Below, piece by piece: positions 1-4,623 of a stretch of 5,596 bases of DNA (position 1 is its first letter; each line of letters begins with the position of its first letter). The notes below the pieces were generated by a model that did not search any database, was not told where the DNA came from, and saw nothing but the letters and a program-made list of their open reading frames with translations. The DNA is taken from NCBI GenBank assembly GCA_947631875.1, contig CANRMV010000072.1, positions 1 through 5,596 of the forward strand, in the 5' to 3' direction. This DNA comes from an uncultured Clostridia bacterium. GTDB taxonomy: Bacteria > Bacillota > Clostridia > Christensenellales > UBA1242. Position numbers and translations under genes: made by a program.

Positions 1-59
1 AGAAAAAGAAATAATCGCAGGGACAACTAGAATTTTTAACGCGGACAAGCCCGCTTTGC

Positions 60-90
60 TGTCATTCTGAACGAAGTGAAGAATCTCGGG
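60..90. repeat. dispersed REP-like repeat motif
   Basis: The stretch contains ATTCT-GAACGAAGTGA-AGAAT (64-84), with 5-bp inverted ends, preceded by TGTC and followed by CTCGGG. From memory, very similar motifs recur as dispersed intergenic repeats in many uncultured bacterial genomes, but I cannot test copy number here. It is more GC-rich than the surrounding genes and lies in a gene-free stretch. It may be one end of a larger composite repeat running to about 226. Confidence 0.4.
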
Positions 91-134
91 CGTGACCGCT
101 AAAATTCGTTTTCCCCGCGAGCCCCTTTTCGCAC

Positions 135-174
135 CTTGCAAAATCACTCTGTGCATTTTGCTGCGGCAAGAGTG
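135..174. repeat. nested inverted repeats
   Basis: GCAAAAT at 138-144 pairs with ATTTTGC at 155-161. Alternatively, CTTGC at 135-139 pairs with GCAAG at 166-170, and CACTCT at 145-150 pairs with AGAGTG at 169-174. These are mutually exclusive foldings within 40 bases. No reading frame or RNA family is recognised. It probably belongs to the same composite intergenic repeat as the neighbouring motifs. Confidence 0.4.
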
Positions 175-176
175 AA

Positions 177-226
177 TTTTCAATTTTGTATGCCGGGCAA
201 AGCCCTACGCAAGACAAAATTGAAAA
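177..226. repeat. 13-bp perfect inverted repeat with inner GC hairpin
   Basis: TTTTCAATTTTGT (177-189) and its exact reverse complement (214-226) flank a 24-base centre that itself contains GGGC-AAA-GCCC (195-205). The whole can form a cruciform or a long RNA hairpin. There is no T-run typical of an intrinsic terminator and no gene immediately before it, so a dispersed palindromic repeat fits better than a terminator. The stretch 1-390 holds nothing else I can call beyond these repeats and a weak promoter candidate. Confidence 0.6.
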
Positions 227-263
227 ACAAATTTTGAAATTGTGCGCGAATAATATTCTTTCA

Positions 264-291
264 TTGTTTTCGTTAAGATGAAAAATAAAAT
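264..291 (+). promoter_or_regulatory. weak promoter candidate for the YjzC-like gene
   Basis: TTGTTT (264-269) and TAAAAT (286-291) are separated by 16 bases, a plausible vegetative sigma-factor promoter. A transcript from here would have a leader of about 90 bases containing the hairpin repeat at 318-343. In such AT-rich DNA a match of this quality can occur by chance. No better promoter is visible between the hairpin and the start codon. Confidence 0.25.
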
Positions 292-302
292 TTTTATTAA
301 TT

Positions 303-345
303 TGATTTTCTTTTGCCTACTTTTCTTTCTCAAAAGAAAAGTATG
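303..345 (-). repeat. dispersed hairpin repeat, copy 1 (inverted orientation)
   Basis: Read on the minus strand, this is CATACTTTTCTTTT, a short loop, AAAGAAAAGTA, then GGCAAAAGAAAATCA. It matches the element at 2517-2568 over nearly its whole length (25 of 26 bases across 303-328). The hairpin arms here are 318-328 and 333-343 (11 bp, loop CTCA). It lies upstream of the YjzC-like gene and may fall in its leader. Confidence 0.65.
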
Positions 346-390
346 AATAAAATGCTGTATTTTGCACACCCTAAACTTGGGAGGTAAAAT

Positions 391-567
391 ATGCAAAAAT
401 ACAGACCTGGACAAGTTGTGCCTATGTCATGCGACTATAAAGCATATGACAAAGAAGGTAGTGACGGCGGAAAACTTTATCTTGAAAAAGGGCAAAGATT
501 TCCTGCAACCCAACACGAAGGCAGTTATTATGTGATGGACATGCACAAAGAAAAGTCTGGCAAATAA
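391..567 (+). CDS. YjzC-like small protein
   Basis: A 58-codon gene starting at ATG 391, with a clear ribosome binding site GGGAGG (379-384) six bases upstream and an intrinsic terminator directly after the stop. The product begins MQKYRPGQVVPMSCDY and has LYLEKGQRFPAT at residues 29-40. This order, an R-P-G-Q-x-x-P motif near the start and then L-x-K-G-x-R-F-P, is what I recall of the YjzC family of small Bacillus-type proteins of about 60 residues, whose function is unknown. The protein is polar, with one cysteine (C14), and no signal peptide or membrane segment. It appears to be a single-gene unit. The family call is recalled motif similarity only; coding status is well supported by ribosome site, terminator and codon pattern. 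Confidence 0.7.
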   Translation: MQKYRPGQVVPMSCDYKAYDKEGSDGGKLYLEKGQRFPATQHEGSYYVMDMHKEKSGK

Positions 568-571
568 CATC

Positions 572-613
572 AAAAAAGAGAGCAAAATTGCAAAAATTTT
601 CGCTCTTTTTTTT
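572..613 (+). terminator. intrinsic terminator of the YjzC-like gene
   Basis: AGAGCAAAATT (579-589 region) pairs with AATTTTCGCTCT with one bulged C, leaving a loop of about five bases. An A-run precedes the stem and eight T residues follow on the plus strand. It begins four bases after the stop codon of the gene at 391-567. Confidence 0.85.
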
Positions 614-673
614 AATTAAAAATATTGTCAAAAAAAATAGTTAAAAATTTTTAAAAAATTTTTGTAATTTTAG
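612..673 (+). promoter_or_regulatory. A/T-tract region upstream of a strong promoter
   Basis: Repeated A- and T-runs of five to eight bases sit directly upstream of the -35 box at 674. This resembles an UP element or an intrinsically curved region that boosts promoter strength. In an AT-rich genome such tracts are common, so the functional reading is inference. Confidence 0.3.
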
Positions 674-702
674 TTGACAAAGCATAAAATTAGTATTATT
701 AT
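674..702 (+). promoter_or_regulatory. strong vegetative promoter
   Basis: A perfect -35 box TTGACA (674-679), a 17-base spacer, and -10 box TATTAT (697-702). Transcription would start near 709, giving a leader of about 39 bases that includes the strong ribosome binding site AAGGAGG (737-743). It serves the 237-residue protein gene at 748. Confidence 0.85.
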
Positions 703-747
703 AAAAATACAATAAAGTGTATAAAAATTCATTTAAAAGGAGGATTT

Positions 748-1461
748 ATGAAAAAATGTATTAAAAATTCAAAAATTTGCTTATTTGGAGGTGATTTTGA
801 GGACAATTTTGGTTATCGTTTCAGCCGACCAATAGAGGACAATCATGACAATCCAACTGGGATTGATTATGACCCATTCTGGTATTTGTCCTCTCAAAAT
901 GAGAAAAATTATCAATTTTCCAGCTATCCTATTCCAGACAATGGGGTTGGACCACTAAATGACCCATGTTCAAGAACTTATGACCCATTCTCATACTTGG
1001 GTTCGCGAGGTGATCGCGTTGAGCCATTTTACGACCCACTAAATTCAAACTCGTCTTTTGAAATGGATTTATCTCCTAATCCCGAAACATTATTTCAAGA
1101 CATTATTCCAATTTGTAGATTTTCAAGCATGCCTGTTTATAACATAAATCTTCCATATGCTAATGATTATATTCCAATCAGCAACTGCTGTGCGAATGGA
1201 TATCCTACTATAAATGATATAATTCCAATCAGCAGATTTTCACCTCGTGGCGACAGAGTTGAGCCAGATTATCTTTGTGAAACTCTTGACAATCCTGCCA
1301 CTATGGTTTGGGACCCTTATGTTCACGATTTTGTTCCAGAATATTCTAAACCAGCAGAAACAAAATCAGAGGGAAGAAACATCGATGTTCCAGAAGGCAC
1401 ATATATCCCAACAATCCCTGTTGAACCAACAAGAGCATATTCGGATAGATGCTTCTGCTAA
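748..1461 (+). CDS. hypothetical Pro/Asp/Tyr-rich repeat-containing protein, 237 aa
   Basis: I do not recognise this family. Expression looks strong: near-consensus promoter, ribosome site AAGGAGG four bases before ATG, and a terminator just after the stop. The protein is rich in proline (about 28), aspartate (about 22) and tyrosine (about 17), has nine cysteines (C4, C11, C74, C123, C147, C148, C177, C235, C237), and no signal peptide or membrane segment. It carries degenerate internal repeats: DPFWYL at 42-47 and DPFSYL at 79-84; RGDRVEP at 87-93 and again at 167-173, exactly 80 residues apart; and D-I/Y-I-P-I at 118, 140 and 157. The two RGDRVEP copies use different codons at four of seven positions, so they are not a fresh DNA duplication. 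It could be a structural or scaffold-like, largely disordered protein. The cysteine pairs at both ends could bind metal or form disulfides. No function is assigned. Confidence 0.75.
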   Translation: MKKCIKNSKICLFGGDFEDNFGYRFSRPIEDNHDNPTGIDYDPFWYLSSQNEKNYQFSSYPIPDNGVGPLNDPCSRTYDPFSYLGSRGDRVEPFYDPLNSNSSFEMDLSPNPETLFQDIIPICRFSSMPVYNINLPYANDYIPISNCCANGYPTINDIIPISRFSPRGDRVEPDYLCETLDNPATMVWDPYVHDFVPEYSKPAETKSEGRNIDVPEGTYIPTIPVEPTRAYSDRCFC

Positions 1462-1464
1462 AAT

Positions 1465-1496
1465 AAAAGAAGAGTTATTTGCTCTTCTTTTTTTTG
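1465..1496. terminator. bidirectional intrinsic terminator
   Basis: AAAAGAAGAG (1465-1474) pairs perfectly with CTCTTCTTTT (1482-1491) around a 7-base loop. A T-run follows on the plus strand, and TTTTATTTT follows on the minus strand. It ends both converging genes. The stop codon of the minus-strand gene (1475-1477) lies in the loop, and that gene's last four or so sense codons lie in the stem. Confidence 0.85.
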
Positions 1497-2338
1497 TTAT
1501 ATAGCTCGTTAAAATCATAATTTTTCCCGCCATATTTCAAGCCAACCAACGTGTCAAGTTGAACATTGTGCACACTTTGAAAAATATGCTCCTCCACAGC
1601 TGGTATTGTTTTTTTAAGTTGTTCAATCAAATGTTTTGTCTTTTTTCGTGCCGACTGCGAACTTTCGTCTGGCTGCAACTCGCAATTTTCTGTAAACCTG
1701 CAAGCGCAATTTATAAATTCCAAATCGTTATAATTCACCCATGCCTTAATTTCATCTTCATGAACACAATAAAGCGGACGAATAAGTTCCAACCCTTCAA
1801 AATTTTTTGATATAAGTTTTGGAGGCATAGTTTGAATTTGTGCACCATAAAGCATTCCCATTAAAGTGGTTTCGATAACATCAGAAAAGTGATGTGCAAG
1901 TGCAATTTTGTTGCAACCGCGCTTTTGCGCCTCGCTGTAAAGATAACCCCGCCTCATTCTTGCACACATATAGCATGGCGAGCCGCCCATACTGGCAACA
2001 GTATTAAAAATGTCCGTTTCAAAAATTTCAAGAGGGATGTCCAAAAGTTTTGCATTGTCCTCAATTTTTTTGCGATTTTCTTTGTTGTAGCCAGGATCCA
2101 TACACAAATAAACAACATCAAAATTGACTTTTGAAATCTTTTTGAGCATTTGCATAAGTTTTGCTAGGCACATGCTGTCTTTCCCGCCGGACACACAAAC
2201 TGCAATTTTGTCACCCTCTTCAACAAGATTGTAGTGTTTCAAAGCACCAATAAACTGCGCCCAAATTCCTTTGCGAAATCTTTTGGACAAACTGCGTTCA
2301 ACAAATTGTGCTTTTGTAAGTTGCTTTTCCATATGCAT
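1475..2338 (-). CDS. TtcA-family tRNA thiolation protein (PP-loop ATPase)
   Basis: The 287-residue product is a PP-loop ATPase of the TtcA/TilS superfamily. The adenylating loop SGGKDS is at residues 50-55. C122-Y-M-C125 is followed by A-R-M-R-R-G, the typical TtcA C-x-x-C segment. AHHFSD is at 148-153, and a cysteine cluster at C211, C213 and C219 may supply the third iron-sulfur ligand. In characterised TtcA, the enzyme uses a 4Fe-4S cluster to make 2-thiocytidine at tRNA position 32. The region after C211 lacks the C-G-S-Q-like segment of proteobacterial TtcA and resembles a clostridial TtcA-like subgroup, so the exact product is less certain. The usual second acidic pair reads S-D rather than D-D. 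There is no ribosome site; a promoter overlaps the start, so Met3 (2332) may be the true start. It converges on the 237-residue gene and diverges from a 38-codon gene. Confidence 0.88.
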   Translation of the reverse strand: MHMEKQLTKAQFVERSLSKRFRKGIWAQFIGALKHYNLVEEGDKIAVCVSGGKDSMCLAKLMQMLKKISKVNFDVVYLCMDPGYNKENRKKIEDNAKLLDIPLEIFETDIFNTVASMGGSPCYMCARMRRGYLYSEAQKRGCNKIALAHHFSDVIETTLMGMLYGAQIQTMPPKLISKNFEGLELIRPLYCVHEDEIKAWVNYNDLEFINCACRFTENCELQPDESSQSARKKTKHLIEQLKKTIPAVEEHIFQSVHNVQLDTLVGLKYGGKNYDFNELYNKKKKSK

Positions 2339-2367
2339 ATTTTACACTTTTTTTATATAAAAAACAA
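2339..2367 (-). promoter_or_regulatory. promoter of the TtcA-like gene, possibly leaderless
   Basis: On the minus strand TTGTTT (2367-2362), a 17-base spacer and TAAAAT (2344-2339) sit immediately before the first ATG. The expected transcription start falls at or next to the second in-frame ATG (Met3, 2332), six bases after the -10 box. No Shine-Dalgarno sequence is present upstream of either ATG. Confidence 0.5.
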
Positions 2368-2387
2368 ATAAAAAATGGATTTTCACA

Positions 2388-2393
2388 CATAAT
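2388..2393 (+). promoter_or_regulatory. candidate -10 box of the 38-codon gene
   Basis: CATAAT lies six bases before the ATG at 2400. No convincing -35 box is found 16-18 bases upstream. The 61-base gap to the divergent TtcA-like gene has no ribosome binding site in this direction either. The box is called mainly because its spacing to the ATG repeats that seen at other genes here. Confidence 0.3.
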
Positions 2394-2399
2394 AAACTC

Positions 2400-2516
2400 A
2401 TGAGAAAAAGAAAAAACAAAAAAAGCATATTGGAAAGTAAAAATGACCCGCTTGGCTCTTACACCGGCACGCCGATTGACGGCGAGCTACCCGTCCAAGA
2501 CGCTGATGATTTATAA
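2400..2516 (+). CDS. small conserved-tail protein (PVQDADDL family), 38 aa
   Basis: A 38-codon frame reading MRKRKNKKSILESK, then NDPLGSYTGTPIDGE, then LPVQDADDL and stop. The N-terminus is strongly basic and the C-terminus acidic. From memory, small clostridial proteins with D-P-x-G-S-Y-T-G-x-P followed by P-V-Q-D-A-D-D-L at the very end recur widely as hypothetical proteins, which makes this short frame credible. I know of no function. The second half is clearly more GC-rich (codons such as ACC, GGC, ACG, CCG) than the surrounding non-coding DNA. No ribosome binding site precedes the ATG; a possible -10 box sits six bases upstream, and an in-frame stop at 2358 rules out a much longer protein. 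It is transcribed away from the TtcA-like gene, and the hairpin repeat at 2517 begins immediately after its stop. Confidence 0.65.
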   Translation: MRKRKNKKSILESKNDPLGSYTGTPIDGELPVQDADDL

Positions 2517-2568
2517 CATACTTTTCTTTTAGAAAAAAGAAAAGTATGCAAAAGAAAACCAATTATTT
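2517..2568 (+). repeat. dispersed hairpin repeat, copy 2
   Basis: A perfect 14-bp hairpin, CATACTTTTCTTTT (2517-2530) and its complement (2535-2548), loop AGAA, is followed by CAAAAGAAAACCAATTATTT (2549-2568). The same unit occurs inverted at 303-345, and its right part recurs at 2610-2644. It begins at the base after the stop of the 38-codon gene and could also end that transcript, although the stem has few G-C pairs and no following T-run. Confidence 0.75.
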
Positions 2569-2609
2569 GTATTTGCGAAAATGCTAGTCAATAAAAGCGG
2601 TCACGGACC

Positions 2610-2644
2610 AAAAAGAAAAGTATGCAAAAGAAAATCAATTATTT
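2610..2644 (+). repeat. dispersed hairpin repeat, copy 3 (partial)
   Basis: This 35-base stretch matches 2534-2568 at 34 of 35 positions, offset by 76 bases, with one C/T difference. It lacks the left hairpin arm. GGTC-ACG-GACC (2599-2609) lies just before it. The spacer 2569-2609 between the two copies has no reading frame or other recognised feature. Confidence 0.75.
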
Positions 2645-2661
2645 ATGGCTATCGATTTCTT

Positions 2662-2698
2662 TAAAATAAAAATGAGCAAATGAAAATTGCCCATTTTT
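2662..2698 (-). terminator. intrinsic terminator of degV
   Basis: Read on the minus strand, AAAAATGGGCAA (2698-2687) pairs with TTGCTCATTTTT (2679-2668), a 12-bp stem with one G-U pair and a 7-base loop, followed by a T-rich tail (ATTTT). It starts 13 bases after the degV stop codon. Confidence 0.8.
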
Positions 2699-2711
2699 GT
2701 TAAATAATTTA

Positions 2712-3575
2712 TTAATCATTATCCGCGTTCTGTTCTCCTCCATCATTTATATACAATATGCCAAGTGTGTGTTCCCCGCAGTGGCTTGCGATTGTGCCGC
2801 CGGCTCGGGTTTCATAAATCTCTTTGAAGCCCCTTTCCCTCAAAGCATTTTTTGCATTTTCAACCATCTCTTTTGTTGCCGTTGTGTAAGTTACAAATCC
2901 AACTTTTAGGTCAGGTTTATTAAATTTTTGAAGTGTGTCTTGGCAATAATTTGCAACAACTTTATCCATGTTTCCGCGATACTTTTTATAAGGCCCCATC
3001 TTGCCTTCTTTCACCAAAATTTGTGGCCTAATGCGAAGAAGATTTGCACCAAAATAGGAAAGTGCCGAGCATCTGCCACCTTTATACAAATAATCCAATC
3101 TTTCAATAACAAAACTTGCTTGCACATAAGGCACGCGAGCATTCACCCTATCAAAAATCTCTCTTGCTGGAAGATTTTTGTCAACAAGTTCGCGAGCATA
3201 AATGGCAAGCAAGGCAATGCCTGTGGACAAAGAAAGGCTGTCCACAACATACACCTCTGGAAATTCTTTTGATGCAGTTATGGCATTTTGGCAAGCGCTT
3301 GAAATTTGAGATGATAAAGAAATGTGCACTATTGCATCATAATTTTTCAGCGTTTTTGCAAAAAATTCAGTGTAACTTTCAACATTTATTGCACTTGTTT
3401 TAGGCAAAACTTTGTTTTGTGTCACAAAATCAAAAATTTCCTCAGTTTTAATCTCGCCATCTTTATAGGATTTATCTTTTAAAATAACGTCAAATGGAAT
3501 TGTTTCTATTTTATATTTTTCCAAAAGTTCTTTTGGCAAATCTATTGTGCTTTCTGCTGTGACTGCAATTTTCAT
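2712..3575 (-). CDS. degV: DegV family fatty-acid-binding protein
   Basis: The 287-residue product is a typical DegV protein: MKIAVTAESTIDLP at the N-terminus, P-K-T-S-A at 58-62 in the place of the usual P-x-T-S-x-P/x loop, S-L-S-S-Q-I-S-S-A at 86-94, D-S-L-S-L-S-T-G at 112-119, L-D-Y-L-Y-K-G-G-R at 160-168, and H-C-G-E-H-T-L-G at 265-272. DegV/FakB-like proteins bind a fatty acid in a deep pocket between an EDD-type fold and a second domain; some present it to the kinase FakA, which is not in this window. The start at 3575 is chosen because GGAGGG lies five bases before it and the family usually begins at this Met. An in-frame ATG at 3587 would add MEGN but overlaps that ribosome site. It has its own promoter and terminator, so it is a single-gene unit. 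Confidence 0.93.
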   Translation of the reverse strand: MKIAVTAESTIDLPKELLEKYKIETIPFDVILKDKSYKDGEIKTEEIFDFVTQNKVLPKTSAINVESYTEFFAKTLKNYDAIVHISLSSQISSACQNAITASKEFPEVYVVDSLSLSTGIALLAIYARELVDKNLPAREIFDRVNARVPYVQASFVIERLDYLYKGGRCSALSYFGANLLRIRPQILVKEGKMGPYKKYRGNMDKVVANYCQDTLQKFNKPDLKVGFVTYTTATKEMVENAKNALRERGFKEIYETRAGGTIASHCGEHTLGILYINDGGEQNADND

Positions 3576-3594
3576 ATTGCCCTCCATATTTCTT

Positions 3595-3622
3595 ATTATA
3601 TCAATTATTCACAAATTTTCAA
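3595..3622 (-). promoter_or_regulatory. degV promoter
   Basis: On the minus strand TTGAAA (3622-3617), a 16-base spacer, and a perfect -10 box TATAAT (3600-3595). Transcription should begin near 3588, just before the ribosome site GGAGG (3585-3581), so the leader is only about 13 bases. The -35 box lies inside a 17-mer that also occurs in the promoter of the next gene upstream. Confidence 0.8.
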
Positions 3623-3625
3623 AAT
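3609..3625. repeat. shared promoter 17-mer, copy 1
   Basis: ATTTTGAAAATTTGTGA (minus strand) is identical at 4575-4591. Both copies lie in the promoter of a minus-strand gene. It contains the near-palindrome ATTTT-G-AAAAT. Here it overlaps the degV -35 box. It could be a regulator site or a remnant of promoter duplication. Confidence 0.45.
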
Positions 3626-3644
3626 ATTTGTTGATTTTAGCAAT

Positions 3645-3678
3645 AAAAAAGAGGATTTACTTGCTTCTATCCTCTTTT
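3645..3678 (-). terminator. intrinsic terminator of the P-loop NTPase gene
   Basis: On the minus strand AAAAGAGGAT (3678-3669) pairs with ATCCTCTTTT (3656-3647), a perfect 10-bp stem, with T residues continuing through 3645. The 12-base loop contains the gene's stop codon (3659-3657), and the first arm encodes the residues K-E-D near the C-terminus. Confidence 0.85.
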
Positions 3679-4562
3679 GCTTGCATAAATTCCTTTATTG
3701 AATTTACAATTTGGTCGGTTGTGTTTTCAATCTCGCCCAAATTTTGTGCTTTTAAAAACTTCAAACTTTTATCAATATCATAATCGTTGCGCTTTTGTAA
3801 CAATATTGGATCATCACGATAAACAATTCCGTTTGTCGAAGCCACAATATCGCAATATTTTATATATGATGATTTGGATTTTAAAATAATTTTGTTTGCC
3901 TCAACGCATTCATCATCATTCCTGTCCCTAAAATCTTCGCCCGGACAAATATACACTTTTGTGCCAAATCTTGACAAAACATTCCTTTGAAAATCATATG
4001 TGGTTGTGCCTTCGTCGAGGTGGATGTCATTTGCATTTATTTCTTCCTTCAAAGTGAGTGAAGCACCGATAATTCCACTTGCATCCAAAACAACAGGCTC
4101 TTTAAGTTTGCTCATAATTTTTTCAAGCAACAAAGTGTCTGTGTAAATAAGAGCAAACATACGCGTTTGAAAATCTTTATTTTTTGTTGCAAAATAGCAA
4201 TTTTTCATGGCACAACAGCAATCCTCAATCAAACTCGACATGTCAAAAATTTCTTGATAAGACCTCAACATTTCATAATCAGAAACAATTTTTTGAGATA
4301 TTTGCTCGTGATACTTAAAACGGTCTACTCTGCTCATATCTCTTCGAAATATCGGTTTTTGAGAAGCCTCCCACTCTTCAAAAGTTGGAAGTTGCCAGCT
4401 TTTTCGATAAAAAATAGACATAGCACCAAAAACTTGGTCAAGGCAAATAACAGGCAAATGCAACTTTTCTCCAATCTTTGTGGACAATAAAGATTTTCCC
4501 ACGCCAAGTGGTCCTAAAAGCAGCACGCTATCTTTTAAAATCTTTTCATTTTTATTTGTCAT
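3657..4562 (-). CDS. P-loop NTPase, shikimate-kinase-like, function unknown
   Basis: The 301-residue product has an N-terminal Walker A motif GPLGVGKS at 17-24 after the strand DSVLLL, then I-G-E-K-L-H-L-P-V-I-C-L-D at 30-42. This order resembles shikimate-kinase-type nucleotide kinases, in which an acidic residue follows the first helix. A second hydrophobic strand ending in Asp, PVVLDASG, is at 156-163 and may be the Walker B equivalent. Y-I-C-P-G-E-D-F-R-D-R is at 204-214, and cysteines cluster at 115-117 and 122. It is almost twice the length of shikimate kinase (about 170) and lacks that enzyme's G-G-G motif, so I do not call it aroK. There is no ribosome binding site: a TTGACA/TATTAT promoter ends six bases before the ATG, implying a leaderless mRNA. 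It sits directly downstream of tilS, behind that gene's terminator. Confidence 0.8.
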   Translation of the reverse strand: MTNKNEKILKDSVLLLGPLGVGKSLLSTKIGEKLHLPVICLDQVFGAMSIFYRKSWQLPTFEEWEASQKPIFRRDMSRVDRFKYHEQISQKIVSDYEMLRSYQEIFDMSSLIEDCCCAMKNCYFATKNKDFQTRMFALIYTDTLLLEKIMSKLKEPVVLDASGIIGASLTLKEEINANDIHLDEGTTTYDFQRNVLSRFGTKVYICPGEDFRDRNDDECVEANKIILKSKSSYIKYCDIVASTNGIVYRDDPILLQKRNDYDIDKSLKFLKAQNLGEIENTTDQIVNSIKEFMQAKEDRSK

Positions 4563-4568
4563 AACTAT

Positions 4569-4596
4569 ATAATATCACAAATTTTCAAAATGTCAA
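4569..4596 (-). promoter_or_regulatory. promoter of the P-loop NTPase gene, leaderless geometry
   Basis: On the minus strand a perfect TTGACA (4596-4591), a 16-base spacer and TATTAT (4574-4569). The ATG (4562) is only six bases beyond the -10 box, so the expected transcription start is at or next to the start codon. It begins five bases beyond the T-run of the tilS terminator. Confidence 0.8.
4575..4591. repeat. shared promoter 17-mer, copy 2
   Basis: Identical to 3609-3625, on the minus strand. Here it fills the spacer between the -35 and -10 boxes, overlapping the last base of TTGACA and abutting TATTAT. Confidence 0.45.
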
Positions 4597-4601
4597 GTAT
4601 G

Positions 4602-4623
4602 AAAAAAGGGCTTTAAAGCCCTT
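4602..4623 (-). terminator. intrinsic terminator of tilS
   Basis: AAGGGCTTTAAAGCCCTT (4606-4623) is a perfect 18-base palindrome, followed on the minus strand by T residues through 4602. The last two bases of the tilS stop codon (4624-4622) already form part of the stem. Confidence 0.9.

Noticed and set aside
1..30. Open frame R-K-R-N-N-R-R-D-N then TAG, possibly the 3' end of a plus-strand gene.
   Set aside because: Only nine codons are visible, so coding status cannot be supported.
42..57. GCGG/CCGC hairpin followed by TTT as a terminator for a gene entering from the left.
   Set aside because: The stem is four base pairs with a three-base T-run, too weak to call.
205..631. Two 69-codon minus-strand frames.
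   Set aside because: They run through repeats and antisense to the YjzC-like gene and its terminator, have low-complexity translations and lack ribosome sites.
748..1461. The 237-residue protein as a RiPP precursor modified by the neighbouring TtcA-like enzyme.
   Set aside because: It is far too long, has no leader/core pattern or transport gene, and the neighbour fits a tRNA enzyme and is convergent.
1247..1504. An 85-codon plus-strand frame overlapping the end of the 237-residue gene.
   Set aside because: It is an out-of-frame shadow that crosses the shared terminator and has no ribosome site.
2517..2644. Repeats with regular 76-base period as a CRISPR array.
   Set aside because: There are only two direct copies, the units are low-complexity A-rich hairpins, the single spacer is 41 bases and no cas gene is present.
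3657..4562. Calling the NTPase shikimate kinase (aroK).
   Set aside because: Only the P-loop region matches; the length is nearly double and the G-G-G substrate motif is missing.
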